Source of the DNA: Citromicrobium sp. UBA3494
GTDB taxonomy: Bacteria; Pseudomonadota; Alphaproteobacteria; Sphingomonadales; Sphingomonadaceae
Assembly (NCBI GenBank): GCA_002377695.1
Contig: DFQH01000002.1
Coordinates: 186,001 to 250,000 of the forward strand
Reading direction: 5' to 3'
Length of the DNA: 64,000 bases
Every line of letters starts with the position of its first letter. The first letter of the stretch is position 1. Below the pieces are notes generated by a model that was given only the letters and a program-made list of their open reading frames with translations, had not been told where the DNA came from and made no database searches. Below, in pieces: positions 16,692 to 25,853 of this stretch. The position numbers were made by a program, and so were the translations under genes.

Positions 16692-18965
16692 ATGGCTGAC
16701 GAGAACGACATGGGACCCAATGCGGGCTTCGAGGCACGCGAGGCGCTGCTCTACCACGAAGCGGGGCGCCCCGGGAAAATCGAGATCATCGCGTCCAAGC
16801 CCATGGCAACGCAGCGCGATCTGGCGCTGGCCTATTCGCCCGGCGTGGCGGCGCCGGTGCAGGCGATTGCGGACGACCCGGCCAATGCGGCGAAATATAC
16901 CGCGCGTTCCAACCTCGTGGCGGTCATTTCCAACGGTACCGCGATCCTGGGCATGGGCAATCTGGGCGCGCTCGCCTCCAAGCCGGTGATGGAAGGCAAG
17001 TCGGTCCTTTTCAAGCGCTTCGCCGATGTCGACGCGATCGATCTGGAACTCGACACCGAAGACCCGGACAAGTTCATCGAAGCGGTCGCGCTGATGGAGC
17101 CCAGCTTCGGCGGGATCAATCTGGAAGACATCGCCGCGCCCGAATGCTTCATCATCGAACAGGCCCTGCGCGAGCGGATGAACATTCCGATCATGCACGA
17201 CGACCAGCACGGCACCGCGATCATCGCGGCAGCGGGGCTCATCAATGCGTGCCACCTGACCGGGCGCAAGCTCAAGGATGTGCGCATGGTGGTCAACGGC
17301 GCGGGCGCATCCGCGCTCGCCTGTACCGCGCTGATCAAGTCGGTCGGCGTGCCGCATGAAAATGTGATCGTGTGCGACCGTGCCGGCCCGATCTATCCCG
17401 GCCGCGACAATGTCGACCAGTGGAAGAGCGCGCATGCGGTGGAAACCGAGGCGCGCAGCCTGGAAGAAGCGCTGGAGGGCGCGGACATCTTCCTCGGCCT
17501 GTCGGCTGCCGGTGCGCTCAAGCCCGAATGGGTGGAGAAGATGGCGAAGCAGCCGATCATCTTCGCCATGGCCAACCCCGTGCCCGAGATCATGCCGGAG
17601 GATGCCAAGGCGGTGCGCCCCGATGCGATCATCGCCACAGGGCGCAGCGACTACCCCAACCAGGTCAACAACGTGCTGGGCTTCCCCTTCATCTTCCGCG
17701 GCGCGCTGGACGTGCGCGCGACCGCGATCAACGAAGAAATGAAGATCGCCGCTGCCGAGGCCATTGCCGGGCTGGCGCGCGAGCGTGTGCCAGAGGAGGT
17801 CGCGGCGGCCTATGGCAAGAGCCAGAAGTTCGGTGTCGACTACATCATCCCCGCACCCTTCGATCCGCGCCTGATGGAAGTGGTGTCTTCCGCCGTGGCC
17901 GAAGCGGCGATGAAGTCGGGCGTGGCGCAGTTCGAGATCGAAGATCTGGACGCCTACCGACTGGCGCTCAAGTCCCGGCTCAACCCGACCACCTCGGTGC
18001 TCACGCGGGTGTACGAGGAAGCCAAGGCCAACCCCAAGCGGGTGGTCTTCGCCGAGGCGGAAGAGGATGTCGCGCTGCGCGCCGCGATCCAGTTCCGCGA
18101 TTTCGGCTACGGTACGCCGATCCTCGTCGGGCGCACGAAGGCGGTGGCGGACAAGATGCACATGCTGGGCGTGTCCGACCCGGGCAGCTTCGAGATTCAG
18201 AACTCCGCCGACAGCGAACACGTGCCCGAAATGGTCGAGTTCCTGTACAAGCGCCTGCAGCGACGCGGCTATACCGAGCGTGATGTGCGCCGCATGGTCA
18301 ACCAGGATCGCAACGTCTTCGCCTCGCTGCTGGTCGCGCTGGGCCACGGGGATGCGCTGATTTCGGGCCTGACGCGCACCTATGCGCAGACCGCGCGCGA
18401 GATCGGCCGCGTGCTCGACCCGAAGCCGGGCGGCATTTCCTTCGGCATCCACATGCTGGTGGGCAAGAACCACACGACCTTCCTCGCCGATACGACGATC
18501 AACGAGCGGCCGACGTCGGAAGATCTCGCGCATATCGCGTGCGAGACCGCGGAAGTGGCACGGCGCATGGGCCACGAACCGCGTGTCGCCTTCCTCTCGT
18601 ACTCCACCTTCGGCAATCCGCCGGGCAAGTGGCTGGAGAATATCCGCGATGCGGTGCACATCCTCGACGAACAGCAGCCCGGCTTCGAATACGAAGGCGA
18701 GATGGCACCCGATGCCGCGCTGAATGAAAAGGTGATGGCGCTGTATCCCTTCAGCCGCCTGTCGGGCCCGGCCAATGTGCTGATCATGCCCGGCCTGCAA
18801 TCGGCCAATCTGTCGGCCAAGCTGCTGCGCGAACTGGGCGGCGACGCGACGATCGGCCCGATGCTGGTGGGTATGGAGAAGCCCGTCCAGATCGTGCCAG
18901 TCACCGCGAACGTGCCCGACGTGCTGACGCTGGCAGTGCTGGCGAGCGCCGGGGTGGTCGAATAG
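16692..18965 (+). CDS. maeB: NADP-dependent malic enzyme with C-terminal phosphotransacetylase-like domain
   Basis: The product has 757 residues, the length of the MaeB hybrid enzyme. It oxidatively decarboxylates malate to pyruvate, giving NADPH. The malic-enzyme half spans residues 1-430: YSPGVAAPVQAI, ISNGTAILGMGNLGAL, the metal-binding block IPIMHDDQHGTA, and the Rossmann segment VVNGAGASALA. The phosphotransacetylase-like half follows from about residue 435 (PKRVVFAEAEEDVALRAA). In studied homologues this domain is regulatory, sensing acetyl-CoA, rather than catalytic. No partner genes are adjacent. Confidence 0.96.
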   Translation: MADENDMGPNAGFEAREALLYHEAGRPGKIEIIASKPMATQRDLALAYSPGVAAPVQAIADDPANAAKYTARSNLVAVISNGTAILGMGNLGALASKPVMEGKSVLFKRFADVDAIDLELDTEDPDKFIEAVALMEPSFGGINLEDIAAPECFIIEQALRERMNIPIMHDDQHGTAIIAAAGLINACHLTGRKLKDVRMVVNGAGASALACTALIKSVGVPHENVIVCDRAGPIYPGRDNVDQWKSAHAVETEARSLEEALEGADIFLGLSAAGALKPEWVEKMAKQPIIFAMANPVPEIMPEDAKAVRPDAIIATGRSDYPNQVNNVLGFPFIFRGALDVRATAINEEMKIAAAEAIAGLARERVPEEVAAAYGKSQKFGVDYIIPAPFDPRLMEVVSSAVAEAAMKSGVAQFEIEDLDAYRLALKSRLNPTTSVLTRVYEEAKANPKRVVFAEAEEDVALRAAIQFRDFGYGTPILVGRTKAVADKMHMLGVSDPGSFEIQNSADSEHVPEMVEFLYKRLQRRGYTERDVRRMVNQDRNVFASLLVALGHGDALISGLTRTYAQTAREIGRVLDPKPGGISFGIHMLVGKNHTTFLADTTINERPTSEDLAHIACETAEVARRMGHEPRVAFLSYSTFGNPPGKWLENIRDAVHILDEQQPGFEYEGEMAPDAALNEKVMALYPFSRLSGPANVLIMPGLQSANLSAKLLRELGGDATIGPMLVGMEKPVQIVPVTANVPDVLTLAVLASAGVVE

Positions 18966-18986
18966 GCCGCGGGGTGGGGCGATCCC

Positions 18987-19655
18987 CTAGAAGGGGATCT
19001 GCTCTCCCTTGTAGTTCACGAAGCGATAACCTGCTCCGCCGGCCTTCTCGACCACGTCGGCAAGACCCTTGCAGCTTTCCTCCACCGTGATCTTGGCGTT
19101 GGGGCCGCCCATGTCGGTTTGTACCCAGCCGGGATGGAGCGAGAGGACTTCCACGTCCCGCTCCTTCGCTTGGCTCTCGGCAATGCCCTTGGCCAGCATG
19201 TTGAGCGACACCTTGCTGACGCGGTAGAATTCGTACCCGCCCGAACTGTCCGTGATGGAGCCCATCAGCGAAGACATGAAGGCCAGCGTGCCGCCGTCCT
19301 TCAGCATCGGCAGCAGTGCCTTGCCGACGCGCGCCGGGCCATAGGCGTTGGTCTGCATGACATGGGCGATTTCCTCGTCCGTTGCGTCCTCGGCGGACTG
19401 ATGCGCGGCGCCGGTGATCCCCGCGTTGACGATGATCGCGTCGAGCGAGCCTTCGCCGAACTTGTTCTTCAGCCCGAGGTAACTGTCCGGCTCGGTCACA
19501 TCGACGGTGACGATGTCGATCTCGCCCGCGTCGTGCAGCTCTTCGCTGCGCGTGCGTTCGCTGGCGACGACGTTCCATCCGCGGCTTGCAAATTCCTTTG
19601 CGAGCCCAAGGCCGATGCCGCGCGATGCGCCGATGATGAGGATTTTCTTGCTCAT
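18987..19655 (-). CDS. Short-chain dehydrogenase/reductase
   Basis: The product has 222 residues. It is a classical-type SDR: cofactor motif GASRGIG (residues 9-15), NAGI near residue 80, active-site Ser in FMSSLMGS, and YxxxK as YRVSK. The Asp and acidic residues after the second strand (SERTRSEEL) are compatible with NADP. ATG 19655 was chosen because the frame upstream belongs to the neighbouring gene. It starts 11 bases after the aldehyde dehydrogenase stop, so the two form an operon; substrate unknown, plausibly an aldehyde/alcohol pair. Confidence 0.88.
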   Translation of the reverse strand: MSKKILIIGASRGIGLGLAKEFASRGWNVVASERTRSEELHDAGEIDIVTVDVTEPDSYLGLKNKFGEGSLDAIIVNAGITGAAHQSAEDATDEEIAHVMQTNAYGPARVGKALLPMLKDGGTLAFMSSLMGSITDSSGGYEFYRVSKVSLNMLAKGIAESQAKERDVEVLSLHPGWVQTDMGGPNAKITVEESCKGLADVVEKAGGAGYRFVNYKGEQIPF

Positions 19656-19666
19656 GGAAATTGCTC

Positions 19667-21034
19667 CTAGGCCGGGTGAACCAGCGTTTTCAGGTTCATG
19701 AATTCGTGCAGCCCGAACTCGGACAGTTCGCGCCCGTGGCCGGAGCGCTTGATACCGCCGAAGGGCGCTTCGATTTTCGATCCGTTGACCGCGTTGAACG
19801 TGGTCATCCCCGCCTCGATGGCGTTGGCGAAGTGCTCTTTCTCCCCCTCGTCGGTGGTCCACACCGCAGAGCCGAGGCCGTAGGGTATCGCGTTGGCGAT
19901 GGTGGTCGCCTCGTCGATGTCCTTCGCCTTGTAGAGCTGGCCGACGGGGCCGAAAATCTCGTCCGTCCCGGTTTCGCTGGCCAGCGGAACATCTGTGAGC
20001 AGGCCAGCGGTCATCCACGCACCGGGCCGGTCGATCTTCTCGCCCCCGAACACCAGCGTGCAGCCTTCGTCTTTCGCCTTGGCAACCTGATCGAGGACGG
20101 TGTCGCGCTGGCTCTCGCTCGACAGCGGGCCGAGTTCGGTGTCATCGTCGATCGGGTCGCCTTGCTTCACGTCCTTGAGTGCAGAGGTGAAACGGTCGGC
20201 GAAATCCTCGTAGATGTCGGCGTGGACGATGGTGCGCTTGCCGCAGATGCACGACTGGCCGTTGTTCTGGATGCGCGCGGTCACGGCGTCCTTCACCGCC
20301 TTATCGAGATCGGCGGAGGGCATCACGATGAACGGATCGCTGCCGCCCAGTTCGAGCACGACCTTCTTCAGGTGCTTGCCCGCCTGAGCGGCCACCGCGC
20401 TGCCCGCACCCTCGCTGCCCGTCAGCGTCGCGGCGACGACGCGTGGGTCGGCGACGACGTCGGCAATCGGGTCGGACGAGACGCACAGGTTCTGGAACAG
20501 CCCCTCGGGCCCTCCGGCCTCGAGCACCAGTTCCTCCATCCGCTTGGCGACGCCCTGCACGATGCTGGCATGCTTGAGCAGGCCGACATTGCCCGCGAGG
20601 ATCGTCGGGGCGAGGAAGCGGACCACCTGCCAGTAGGGGAAGTTCCACGGCATCACCGCCAGCACCGGCCCGAGCGGCAGCCACCGCCCTTCGGCCTTGC
20701 CGCCGTCGGACAGCTCCCAGAACCGCGATTCGAGCATCGGCGGTCCGTTTTCGGCAAAATGATGCAGTAGGTTGGCGCACTTGCCGACCTCGGCACGCGC
20801 CTGCGTGATCGGCTTGCCCATCTCGGCAACGGCCAGCTTCGCGAGTTCTTCCTGGTTCGCCTCGTAAAGGTCGCCGAGCCTGGAAAGGACCTTGGTTCGC
20901 TCGTCGAGCGAGGTCGTCCGCCAGTCGCGAAAGGCGCGGGTGGCGGCCTCCAGTTTCCGGTCGATGCCGTTTTCGTCGAGCGTTTGGTATTCGGCGATGG
21001 TCTCGCCGGTCGCGGGATTGGTGGTCTGGATCAA
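19667..21034 (-). CDS. NAD(P)-dependent aldehyde dehydrogenase, succinate-semialdehyde type
   Basis: The product has 455 residues from TTG 21034, or 463 from ATG 21058. I prefer TTG because GGAGGG sits nine bases upstream and the product then begins [10 protein letters not shown], as in homologues. Catalytic residues are visible: general-base Glu in LELGGSDPF and nucleophile Cys in [11 protein letters not shown]. Substrate-binding MPWNFPYWQ and the C-terminal [15 protein letters not shown] are typical of the short succinate-semialdehyde dehydrogenase subfamily. It is the first gene of an operon with the SDR. The exact aldehyde substrate is an inference. Confidence 0.9.
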   Translation of the reverse strand: MIQTTNPATGETIAEYQTLDENGIDRKLEAATRAFRDWRTTSLDERTKVLSRLGDLYEANQEELAKLAVAEMGKPITQARAEVGKCANLLHHFAENGPPMLESRFWELSDGGKAEGRWLPLGPVLAVMPWNFPYWQVVRFLAPTILAGNVGLLKHASIVQGVAKRMEELVLEAGGPEGLFQNLCVSSDPIADVVADPRVVAATLTGSEGAGSAVAAQAGKHLKKVVLELGGSDPFIVMPSADLDKAVKDAVTARIQNNGQSCICGKRTIVHADIYEDFADRFTSALKDVKQGDPIDDDTELGPLSSESQRDTVLDQVAKAKDEGCTLVFGGEKIDRPGAWMTAGLLTDVPLASETGTDEIFGPVGQLYKAKDIDEATTIANAIPYGLGSAVWTTDEGEKEHFANAIEAGMTTFNAVNGSKIEAPFGGIKRSGHGRELSEFGLHEFMNLKTLVHPA

Positions 21035-21130
21035 GATCGGTGCCCTCCGGGCTGGCATTCATCCGATCAATCCTTGCCGTGGCCTGCCGTTCCACTCGGG
21101 GCAGCGTCGCACTTCATCGAGGGCTGGGCA

Positions 21131-21166
21131 AAAGGAAAAGGGCGCCCGGTTTTGCCGGACGCCCTT
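21131..21166 (-). terminator. Intrinsic terminator after the DUF892 gene
   Basis: On the minus strand, arms AAGGGCG and CGCCCTT (with inner CCGG pairs and a CAAAA-type loop) are followed by TTTTCCTTTT. It lies 25 bases downstream of the DUF892 stop and separates that gene from the aldehyde dehydrogenase operon. Confidence 0.85.
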
Positions 21167-21190
21167 GCGTGCGTCGTATGACGGTCAGGC

Positions 21191-21685
21191 TCAGGCGGCC
21201 TGCTTGTTCACGTCGCCGACCGCGATATCGGTCATCGCGCGGTCGCCCTCGTAGGTCTGGTCGAGACATTCGTTGAGCTTGGCCGCTTCATCGTCGAGGC
21301 CGAGGCGCTTGGCGAAGGCGACCACGCAGCCATATCCAGCAAGACCGTAATGCGTCATGCGCTGGTACTGCGTGATGATCATCGCATCGCGCACCGCATC
21401 GTCGCCGAATTCGGCGTTGATGACATGCGCGTCGACTTCCTTGACGATGCCTTCCATGCCCTTGCAGAATTCACCGGTCGGCTTGGCGCCGTGGCCTTCG
21501 ATGATGGGCTTTAGCGTATCGATGCCGCTCTGGATGCCATCGACTCCGCGCTTGAGCGCCGCCTTCAGCTGCGGATCGCTTGCGCGCTCGTGCAGCTTCT
21601 TCGTCGCTTCGAGCGATTGGCGGTCGGCGCTGTAGATGTCCTGCAGCTGGTCGATATAGACGTCTTTGAGGGTATTGAGTGCCAT
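21191..21685 (-). CDS. DUF892 (YciE/YciF-like) ferritin-like stress protein
   Basis: The product has 164 residues. It matches the DUF892 family, a ferritin-like four-helix bundle: LKDVYIDQLQDIYSADRQSLEA at residues 5-26, DAHVINAEFGDDAVRDAMIITQYQRMTHYGLAGYG in the middle, and KLNECLDQTYEGDRAM near the end. Glu and His residues in these helices match the di-metal ligand positions of ferritin-like proteins. Family members are induced by osmotic and general stress. ATG 21685 has AGGAG upstream, and a strong terminator follows, so it is probably monocistronic. Confidence 0.9.
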   Translation of the reverse strand: MALNTLKDVYIDQLQDIYSADRQSLEATKKLHERASDPQLKAALKRGVDGIQSGIDTLKPIIEGHGAKPTGEFCKGMEGIVKEVDAHVINAEFGDDAVRDAMIITQYQRMTHYGLAGYGCVVAFAKRLGLDDEAAKLNECLDQTYEGDRAMTDIAVGDVNKQAA

Positions 21686-21815
21686 GGTGTGCTTGCTCCT
21701 TCGGGGGTGTATCCAAGAAGCGCGCAAGCCTGCGGGATTGTTCCGAAATCCCTGTCCGCGGCGCGATACGCCCGAGGACAGCTCGCGGTACGGTAACGGG
21801 CCGGGTAAAGGAGGA

Positions 21816-22685
21816 TCACATCCGGACGCGCGTGAAACGCCGTTCATCCGGGAGAGCGAGGGCAGCCTCCCCCCTCATATGGGCGCGGCGCCAGAAGATG
21901 GCGCTTCCTCGACGCACGAGATGGCCGCGAACGTGGTGGAGCCTGACCCCGCCGTGGCCCGTCAGGGAGGTGTGCGCCATGTCCCTCGCGATCTCCGGCC
22001 TGGAAATCCGCATTTCGGTGTAGTCGAGCAGGGCGGTGCGCCCGCGGGAAACCCGTGCCTTGTTGAGTTTGCCGCGCGAGAATTCCCGCTGGGCGATCTC
22101 TCCGCTGCGAAGCAGCAGGACCGAAAAGGCGAACATCAGGGGCCCCGCCAGCCAGGACGCCTGCGCGACAAGATGGTCGGTCCAGCCCTTCGATCCTGCT
22201 GGCGAAGGTTGTGTTCGTCTGGCGCGGAAATGGCGGCACAGAAGATCGATCGACGGGTCCTGATGCGTCATCCCGAACCACTCCGGGTCCGGGGCAAGCG
22301 CATGGTCGAGGTCGAACGCGAAGCAGGTGGGCGTGACATCGGGCGGGCCTCCCGGCCGTTCCCAGACGAGCGTCATCTCGCCCGTGCGCCCGCTCTCGTC
22401 TGCCTCGACCAGCAGGCCGACTCTCGGTTCGTCGTATGATCGCTGCCCGTCCAGATCGTAATCCCGCCATTCGAGCCAGAACGTCTCTGCCGGAAGGCGA
22501 ACCAGATCCAGGCAATCCGCAAGGAGATCCGCCTGATCGATGACGAGCGACTTGGCGAGCGAGCAGACCTGATCGTCCAGCACGAACCGGCGATCGGCCA
22601 GCGCGATCCGTGCTCCCAGCTGGATCGGTCCCGCAAGGTGGGGCGGCATCGTGACGCCCGACTTCACCTGATCGAACAGGTGCAT
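21816..22685 (-). CDS. Uncharacterised protein with phage-type RRGH-like C-terminus
   Basis: The product has 289 residues. I do not recognise a named domain. The C-terminal third (GKLNKARVSRGRTALLDYTE, then RLHHVRGHLVRRGSAIFWRR and HMRGEAAL) resembles a protein type common in tailed-phage genomes and scattered in bacterial chromosomes, with KLN(K)xR...L.DY and R(R)GHxRR...W.....RG patterns; this is from memory and needs a search. The N-terminus is acidic with no signal peptide. It starts two bases after the TetR stop, so the two are almost certainly co-transcribed. Confidence 0.65.
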   Translation of the reverse strand: MHLFDQVKSGVTMPPHLAGPIQLGARIALADRRFVLDDQVCSLAKSLVIDQADLLADCLDLVRLPAETFWLEWRDYDLDGQRSYDEPRVGLLVEADESGRTGEMTLVWERPGGPPDVTPTCFAFDLDHALAPDPEWFGMTHQDPSIDLLCRHFRARRTQPSPAGSKGWTDHLVAQASWLAGPLMFAFSVLLLRSGEIAQREFSRGKLNKARVSRGRTALLDYTEMRISRPEIARDMAHTSLTGHGGVRLHHVRGHLVRRGSAIFWRRAHMRGEAALALPDERRFTRVRM

Positions 22686-22686
22686 G

Positions 22687-23355
22687 CTAGCCGCGCACCG
22701 CCTGCAAGGGCACGCGATCTTCGCCGCTGCTCGCAGTCAGCCGGCCACAGAACATTGTTGCGAGTTCCGAAGCGGTGATGAGGGGGGCAGTGCTTTTTCC
22801 CGCCGCGGCGGCAAGCGCCGACATCAGCGAGAAGATGCGGTTTATCTCTTCGCCAGGGTTCGGAGCGACCGGAACGCCGCGCAAAGCCATTCGCAGCAAT
22901 CGCCGCTCCAGCCTGACCGAGAGGGGATCACGAATGCGTGCGTGGTAGGTCGGCTCGGCGCAGGGGATCTGACCGGTTGCGATCAGCGCGAGAATTTCCC
23001 GATGAGACTCGCAGGCGAAGCTCTTGAGCAGATAATCCGAGAAAGCGAACAGCAGGTCGCCAAGCGCCGGCAGTTCGTCGGCGCCACCATCGTTCGGATC
23101 GAAATGCATGCCATTATCGATCCGTCCGACAAGTTCCTGGACGACTGCATCGAACAGGCAGTCCCGGTCGGCAAACTGATTATACAAAGTGCGCCGGGAC
23201 AGGCCTGCCCGGTCGGCCACGTCCTGCATCGTGACCTGGGCAGGCGAACGTGTCCGCAGTTCCGCCCTCGCCGCGTCGATCAGCGCCTGGCGCGGGGGAA
23301 TCGATGCGGGAGCAAGGGCTTCGCCTGCTCCGATCGGGATGGTGTCGTGAAACAT
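22687..23355 (-). CDS. TetR/AcrR family transcriptional regulator
   Basis: The product has 222 residues. The N-terminal DNA-binding domain is clear: QALIDAARAELRTRSPAQVTMQDVADRAG with the recognition helix LSRRTLYNQFADRDCLFDAV (about residues 22-70). The ligand-binding half is divergent and gives no hint of the inducer. ATG 23355 is selected because GGAGG lies nine bases upstream; the frame also opens at 23406. A perfect 14-base palindrome at 23412-23425 lies upstream and is a likely self-operator. The co-transcribed downstream gene is its nearest candidate target. Confidence 0.85.
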   Translation of the reverse strand: MFHDTIPIGAGEALAPASIPPRQALIDAARAELRTRSPAQVTMQDVADRAGLSRRTLYNQFADRDCLFDAVVQELVGRIDNGMHFDPNDGGADELPALGDLLFAFSDYLLKSFACESHREILALIATGQIPCAEPTYHARIRDPLSVRLERRLLRMALRGVPVAPNPGEEINRIFSLMSALAAAAGKSTAPLITASELATMFCGRLTASSGEDRVPLQAVRG

Positions 23356-23411
23356 CGGGCATGACCTCCGCAAGCGAAGTTGCGGGAGCCCGACAGCCGT
23401 CACCACCGCTA

Positions 23412-23425
23412 TGTCATTGATGACA
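23412..23425. promoter_or_regulatory. Perfect palindrome upstream of the TetR gene, candidate operator
   Basis: The sequence TGTCATTGATGACA is an exact inverted repeat (6-base arms, 2-base centre), 57 bases upstream of the TetR start in a gap with no other gene pointing away. TetR regulators usually bind such palindromes in their own promoter. That this one binds its neighbour is inference. Confidence 0.55.
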
Positions 23426-23500
23426 CCGCAGAATATGCAGGCGGAGCGGCGCTCTTATGAGCGACCGGATTTTCAGGATGAGCGACCGCCCGTCATCGCG

Positions 23501-24289
23501 TCAGTCGGTCGCATAGATCTTGCCCAACCGGTCACGGAATTTCCGGCCGACAGGTACGAGCTCGCCCGATTGCATTTCCAGAACGCTGCCGCCCCAGCTG
23601 TTGCGGGTCACCGCCCTGACCCGTTCCGCCCTGACCGCGTGAGAGCGATGAACCCTGATGAAGCAGTCGGCCGCCTCGTCTTCGAGAAAGGTCCCGATGG
23701 GGCCGCGCTGAAGGTAGCTGCGCTGTTCCCCGTGAAGCCTGACATATTCGCCTTCCGCCTCCACGCGCTCGATCTCGCCCAGATCGACCCGGATGACGTC
23801 CTTCCCCTGGCGCACCCACAAGTCGGGCATGTGCGCGCTGTCTTCCTGCAGGGCGCGCAAACTCGACAATTCGGATTGCAGCTCGGAGAGTCGGCGTTCG
23901 GCGTCGCGCGCATGAAGCGCGCTGCGCGCCCGCAGAACCGCATCGTGCAGCCGCGAAAACCTGACCGGCTTGGAAAGAAAATCGGCCGCACCGGTGTCGA
24001 AGGCCCGTGCCGCGAAGTCCGGGAAAGCCGTGACGAATACGAATAGCGGGGGCGTTTCGGCCTGGTTCTGCCTGCCCAGGGCCTCGACCACATCGAAACC
24101 GTCCAGTCGCGGCATCTCGATATCCAGAAACGCCAGATCGGGCCTGCTACGGCCAATTGCTTCCAGCGCGTCCTGCCCATTGGTCACCTGGCCCACGATC
24201 TCGATCTCTCCGACCGTGTCGAGGAGTTTGGCGAGCCGCTTGTTGGCCAGAGGCTCGTCGTCCGCGATCAGAACGCGCAACACGCTCAT
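23501..24289 (-). CDS. LytTR-type response regulator
   Basis: The product has 262 residues. A receiver domain (residues 1-120) has the acidic pocket in IADDEPLA, the phospho-acceptor Asp in LAFLDIEMPR and the Lys in FLSKPVR. A LytTR DNA-binding domain follows (about 160-262) with VRQGKDVIRVDLGEIERVEAE, IRVHRSHAVRAERV and a C-terminal SGELVPVGRKFRD. LytTR regulators bind pairs of short direct repeats upstream of targets. Its ATG overlaps the stop of the upstream kinase gene by four bases (ATGA), so kinase and regulator form one unit. Nearest possible target: the TonB-dependent receptor upstream. Confidence 0.93.
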   Translation of the reverse strand: MSVLRVLIADDEPLANKRLAKLLDTVGEIEIVGQVTNGQDALEAIGRSRPDLAFLDIEMPRLDGFDVVEALGRQNQAETPPLFVFVTAFPDFAARAFDTGAADFLSKPVRFSRLHDAVLRARSALHARDAERRLSELQSELSSLRALQEDSAHMPDLWVRQGKDVIRVDLGEIERVEAEGEYVRLHGEQRSYLQRGPIGTFLEDEAADCFIRVHRSHAVRAERVRAVTRNSWGGSVLEMQSGELVPVGRKFRDRLGKIYATD

Positions 24290-25377
24290 GGCGCCATCCT
24301 GAGGGGAAGACGGATGACGACCCGAAAGCCCATGGGAAGTGCCTGGGCGCTCAGCGAGGCAGCATCTTCATGGAGCGCGCGAAGACGTGCCTCGATATTG
24401 TGCAGTCCCGCGCCGTTCCGCGATGGGGCTGTCCGGGGTGATAAATCCTCGCTTCGCGTATCCTGCACTTGCAGCAGAAGGTCTCCATTGTCGGCCCGCG
24501 CTTCGATCTCGATCAGGACCCTGCCGGTGCTGCGGCCTGCCGAATGCTTGATGACGTTCTCGACCAGCGGCTGCAGGATGAGCTTGGGCACAAGGGCGTA
24601 GGCCAGCTCGGGCGGCGCTTTCACCTGCACGTCCAGACGGTCGGGGAATCTCACCTTTTCGATGGCGAGGTAACTCTCCTGCGCCTCTATTTCATCGCGC
24701 AGCGGCACCTCGTGTTCCGGGCCGGCGGCAAGCACGCGCTGGTAATATTCGGCAAGGTTTTCGACCATCCTCTCCGCTTCGTCGAGGTTCCGGTCCGACA
24801 GCAGGGAGGCAACGGAATTGAGCGCGTTGAAGAGAAAATGCGGATTGACCTGATATCGCAGCGCCTGGAGCTCGGCCTCGCGGACCAGACGGGTGATCCG
24901 GTCGAAACGGTCCTGGCGTTCGCGCAGCTTGACCGAATACTGGACGGTCAGAATGGCAATGGTGATGGCAAAGAAGAGGTGCGAGAAGCCGGTCCACATT
25001 CCGACCAGCCTCTGGAACGCGGGCTGGTCCGGGCTGAGCTCGGGGAAGACTGCCAGATTGAGGAGGGCGTAGGGGATCGGTGCGAGCCATGCCACCGCCA
25101 GAACCATCAGCCCCCTCAGCCAGATCGGCCGGTCCCAGGCGAGATCGACGAGCGCGACGACCCCCAGGCTGACGACGATCCCGGCGCCGACCGGGATCAA
25201 TCGGCGCAGGGGGACCAGCTCGGCATTCGACAGGACCATGCTCCCGGCGAGGGTCAGGCTCAGATAGTGGAAAAGCCAGACCGCGAGTATGGCCGCGATC
25301 GAAGGACGCCAGATCGAATATCTGGAAGGCCCTCCCACGCTGCGGAAGGCGCTTGCGTAGTCGTTCAGGAGCATCAT
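24286..25377 (-). CDS. LytS-like sensor histidine kinase
   Basis: The product has 363 residues. Four transmembrane helices occupy residues 25-165. The cytosolic part is a His_kinase/HATPase_c pair: phospho-acceptor His in QVNPHFLFNALNSV, N-box in LILQPLVENVIKHS, and a G-box NGAGLHNIEARL. There is no periplasmic sensor domain, so the signal may be sensed within the membrane. It is the first gene of the kinase-regulator pair and is transcribed away from the TonB-dependent receptor gene. Such kinases with this topology in sphingomonads are not functionally assigned as far as I know. Confidence 0.92.
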   Translation of the reverse strand: MMLLNDYASAFRSVGGPSRYSIWRPSIAAILAVWLFHYLSLTLAGSMVLSNAELVPLRRLIPVGAGIVVSLGVVALVDLAWDRPIWLRGLMVLAVAWLAPIPYALLNLAVFPELSPDQPAFQRLVGMWTGFSHLFFAITIAILTVQYSVKLRERQDRFDRITRLVREAELQALRYQVNPHFLFNALNSVASLLSDRNLDEAERMVENLAEYYQRVLAAGPEHEVPLRDEIEAQESYLAIEKVRFPDRLDVQVKAPPELAYALVPKLILQPLVENVIKHSAGRSTGRVLIEIEARADNGDLLLQVQDTRSEDLSPRTAPSRNGAGLHNIEARLRALHEDAASLSAQALPMGFRVVIRLPLRMAP

Positions 25378-25853
25378 GCTTCATGATAGACCGTTTCCGG
25401 CCACTTTCACCCGTCGTTCGTGACAGCGAGAGGGTCGCTCATCGGTTTTTGGAATGTGAAGCGGGTCCGGGCAAGCCCGGCGGCCACGCCCGCCCGGACC
25501 CGCTCTGCCATGTCGATTGCCTGCGGCTGGCGCCCCAGCCTTGCGTCCGACCGCCTTCATGCGCGGCTGCGGGTGCAGCAGTCCGCGCCAAGGGGAGAAT
25601 CCACTGCGCAACCTGTCTTCAGCTGCGGCAAGGGAAAAGGCATTATGAAGAGATCGCATGGTTAACTGCTCAATATGTTTACAAGCGTGTGAAGCTGCGA
25701 CCTAAATTGCGTAAACCTCAATAGTAAGTCATGTAAAAATACTGTGCTGTTGTGATCACATGGCGTCCTTTTGGGCGCATGCATTCATTATGTCCTTGGC
25801 TTTCAAGAAATTGCGAAGCCAATGAGCGGCTTCTCAATTTCAGGGAGGCACTA
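25378..25853. promoter_or_regulatory. Long AT-rich intergenic region upstream of the TonB receptor
   Basis: Some 476 bases separate the divergent kinase and receptor genes. The first 250 bases are GC-rich with no credible gene; from about 25640 to 25850 the composition becomes clearly AT-richer than the surroundings. It holds a 10-base palindrome TGTGATCACA at 25751-25760 and repeated GTTAAC/GTTTAC-like words at 25661 and 25677, and ends with GGGAGG before the receptor ATG. It probably carries a regulated promoter; I cannot fix its -35/-10. Confidence 0.5.

Noticed and set aside
14204..16699. A very long open frame antisense to mutS
   Set aside because: The mutS reading has all motifs; the antisense frame has only Arg, Ala and Gly-rich low-complexity translation.
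25661..25682. LytTR binding repeats (GTTAAC and GTTTAC) upstream of the TonB receptor
   Set aside because: The spacing (16 bases start to start) does not match the 21-22 bases expected for LytTR direct repeats, so only the region as a whole is reported.
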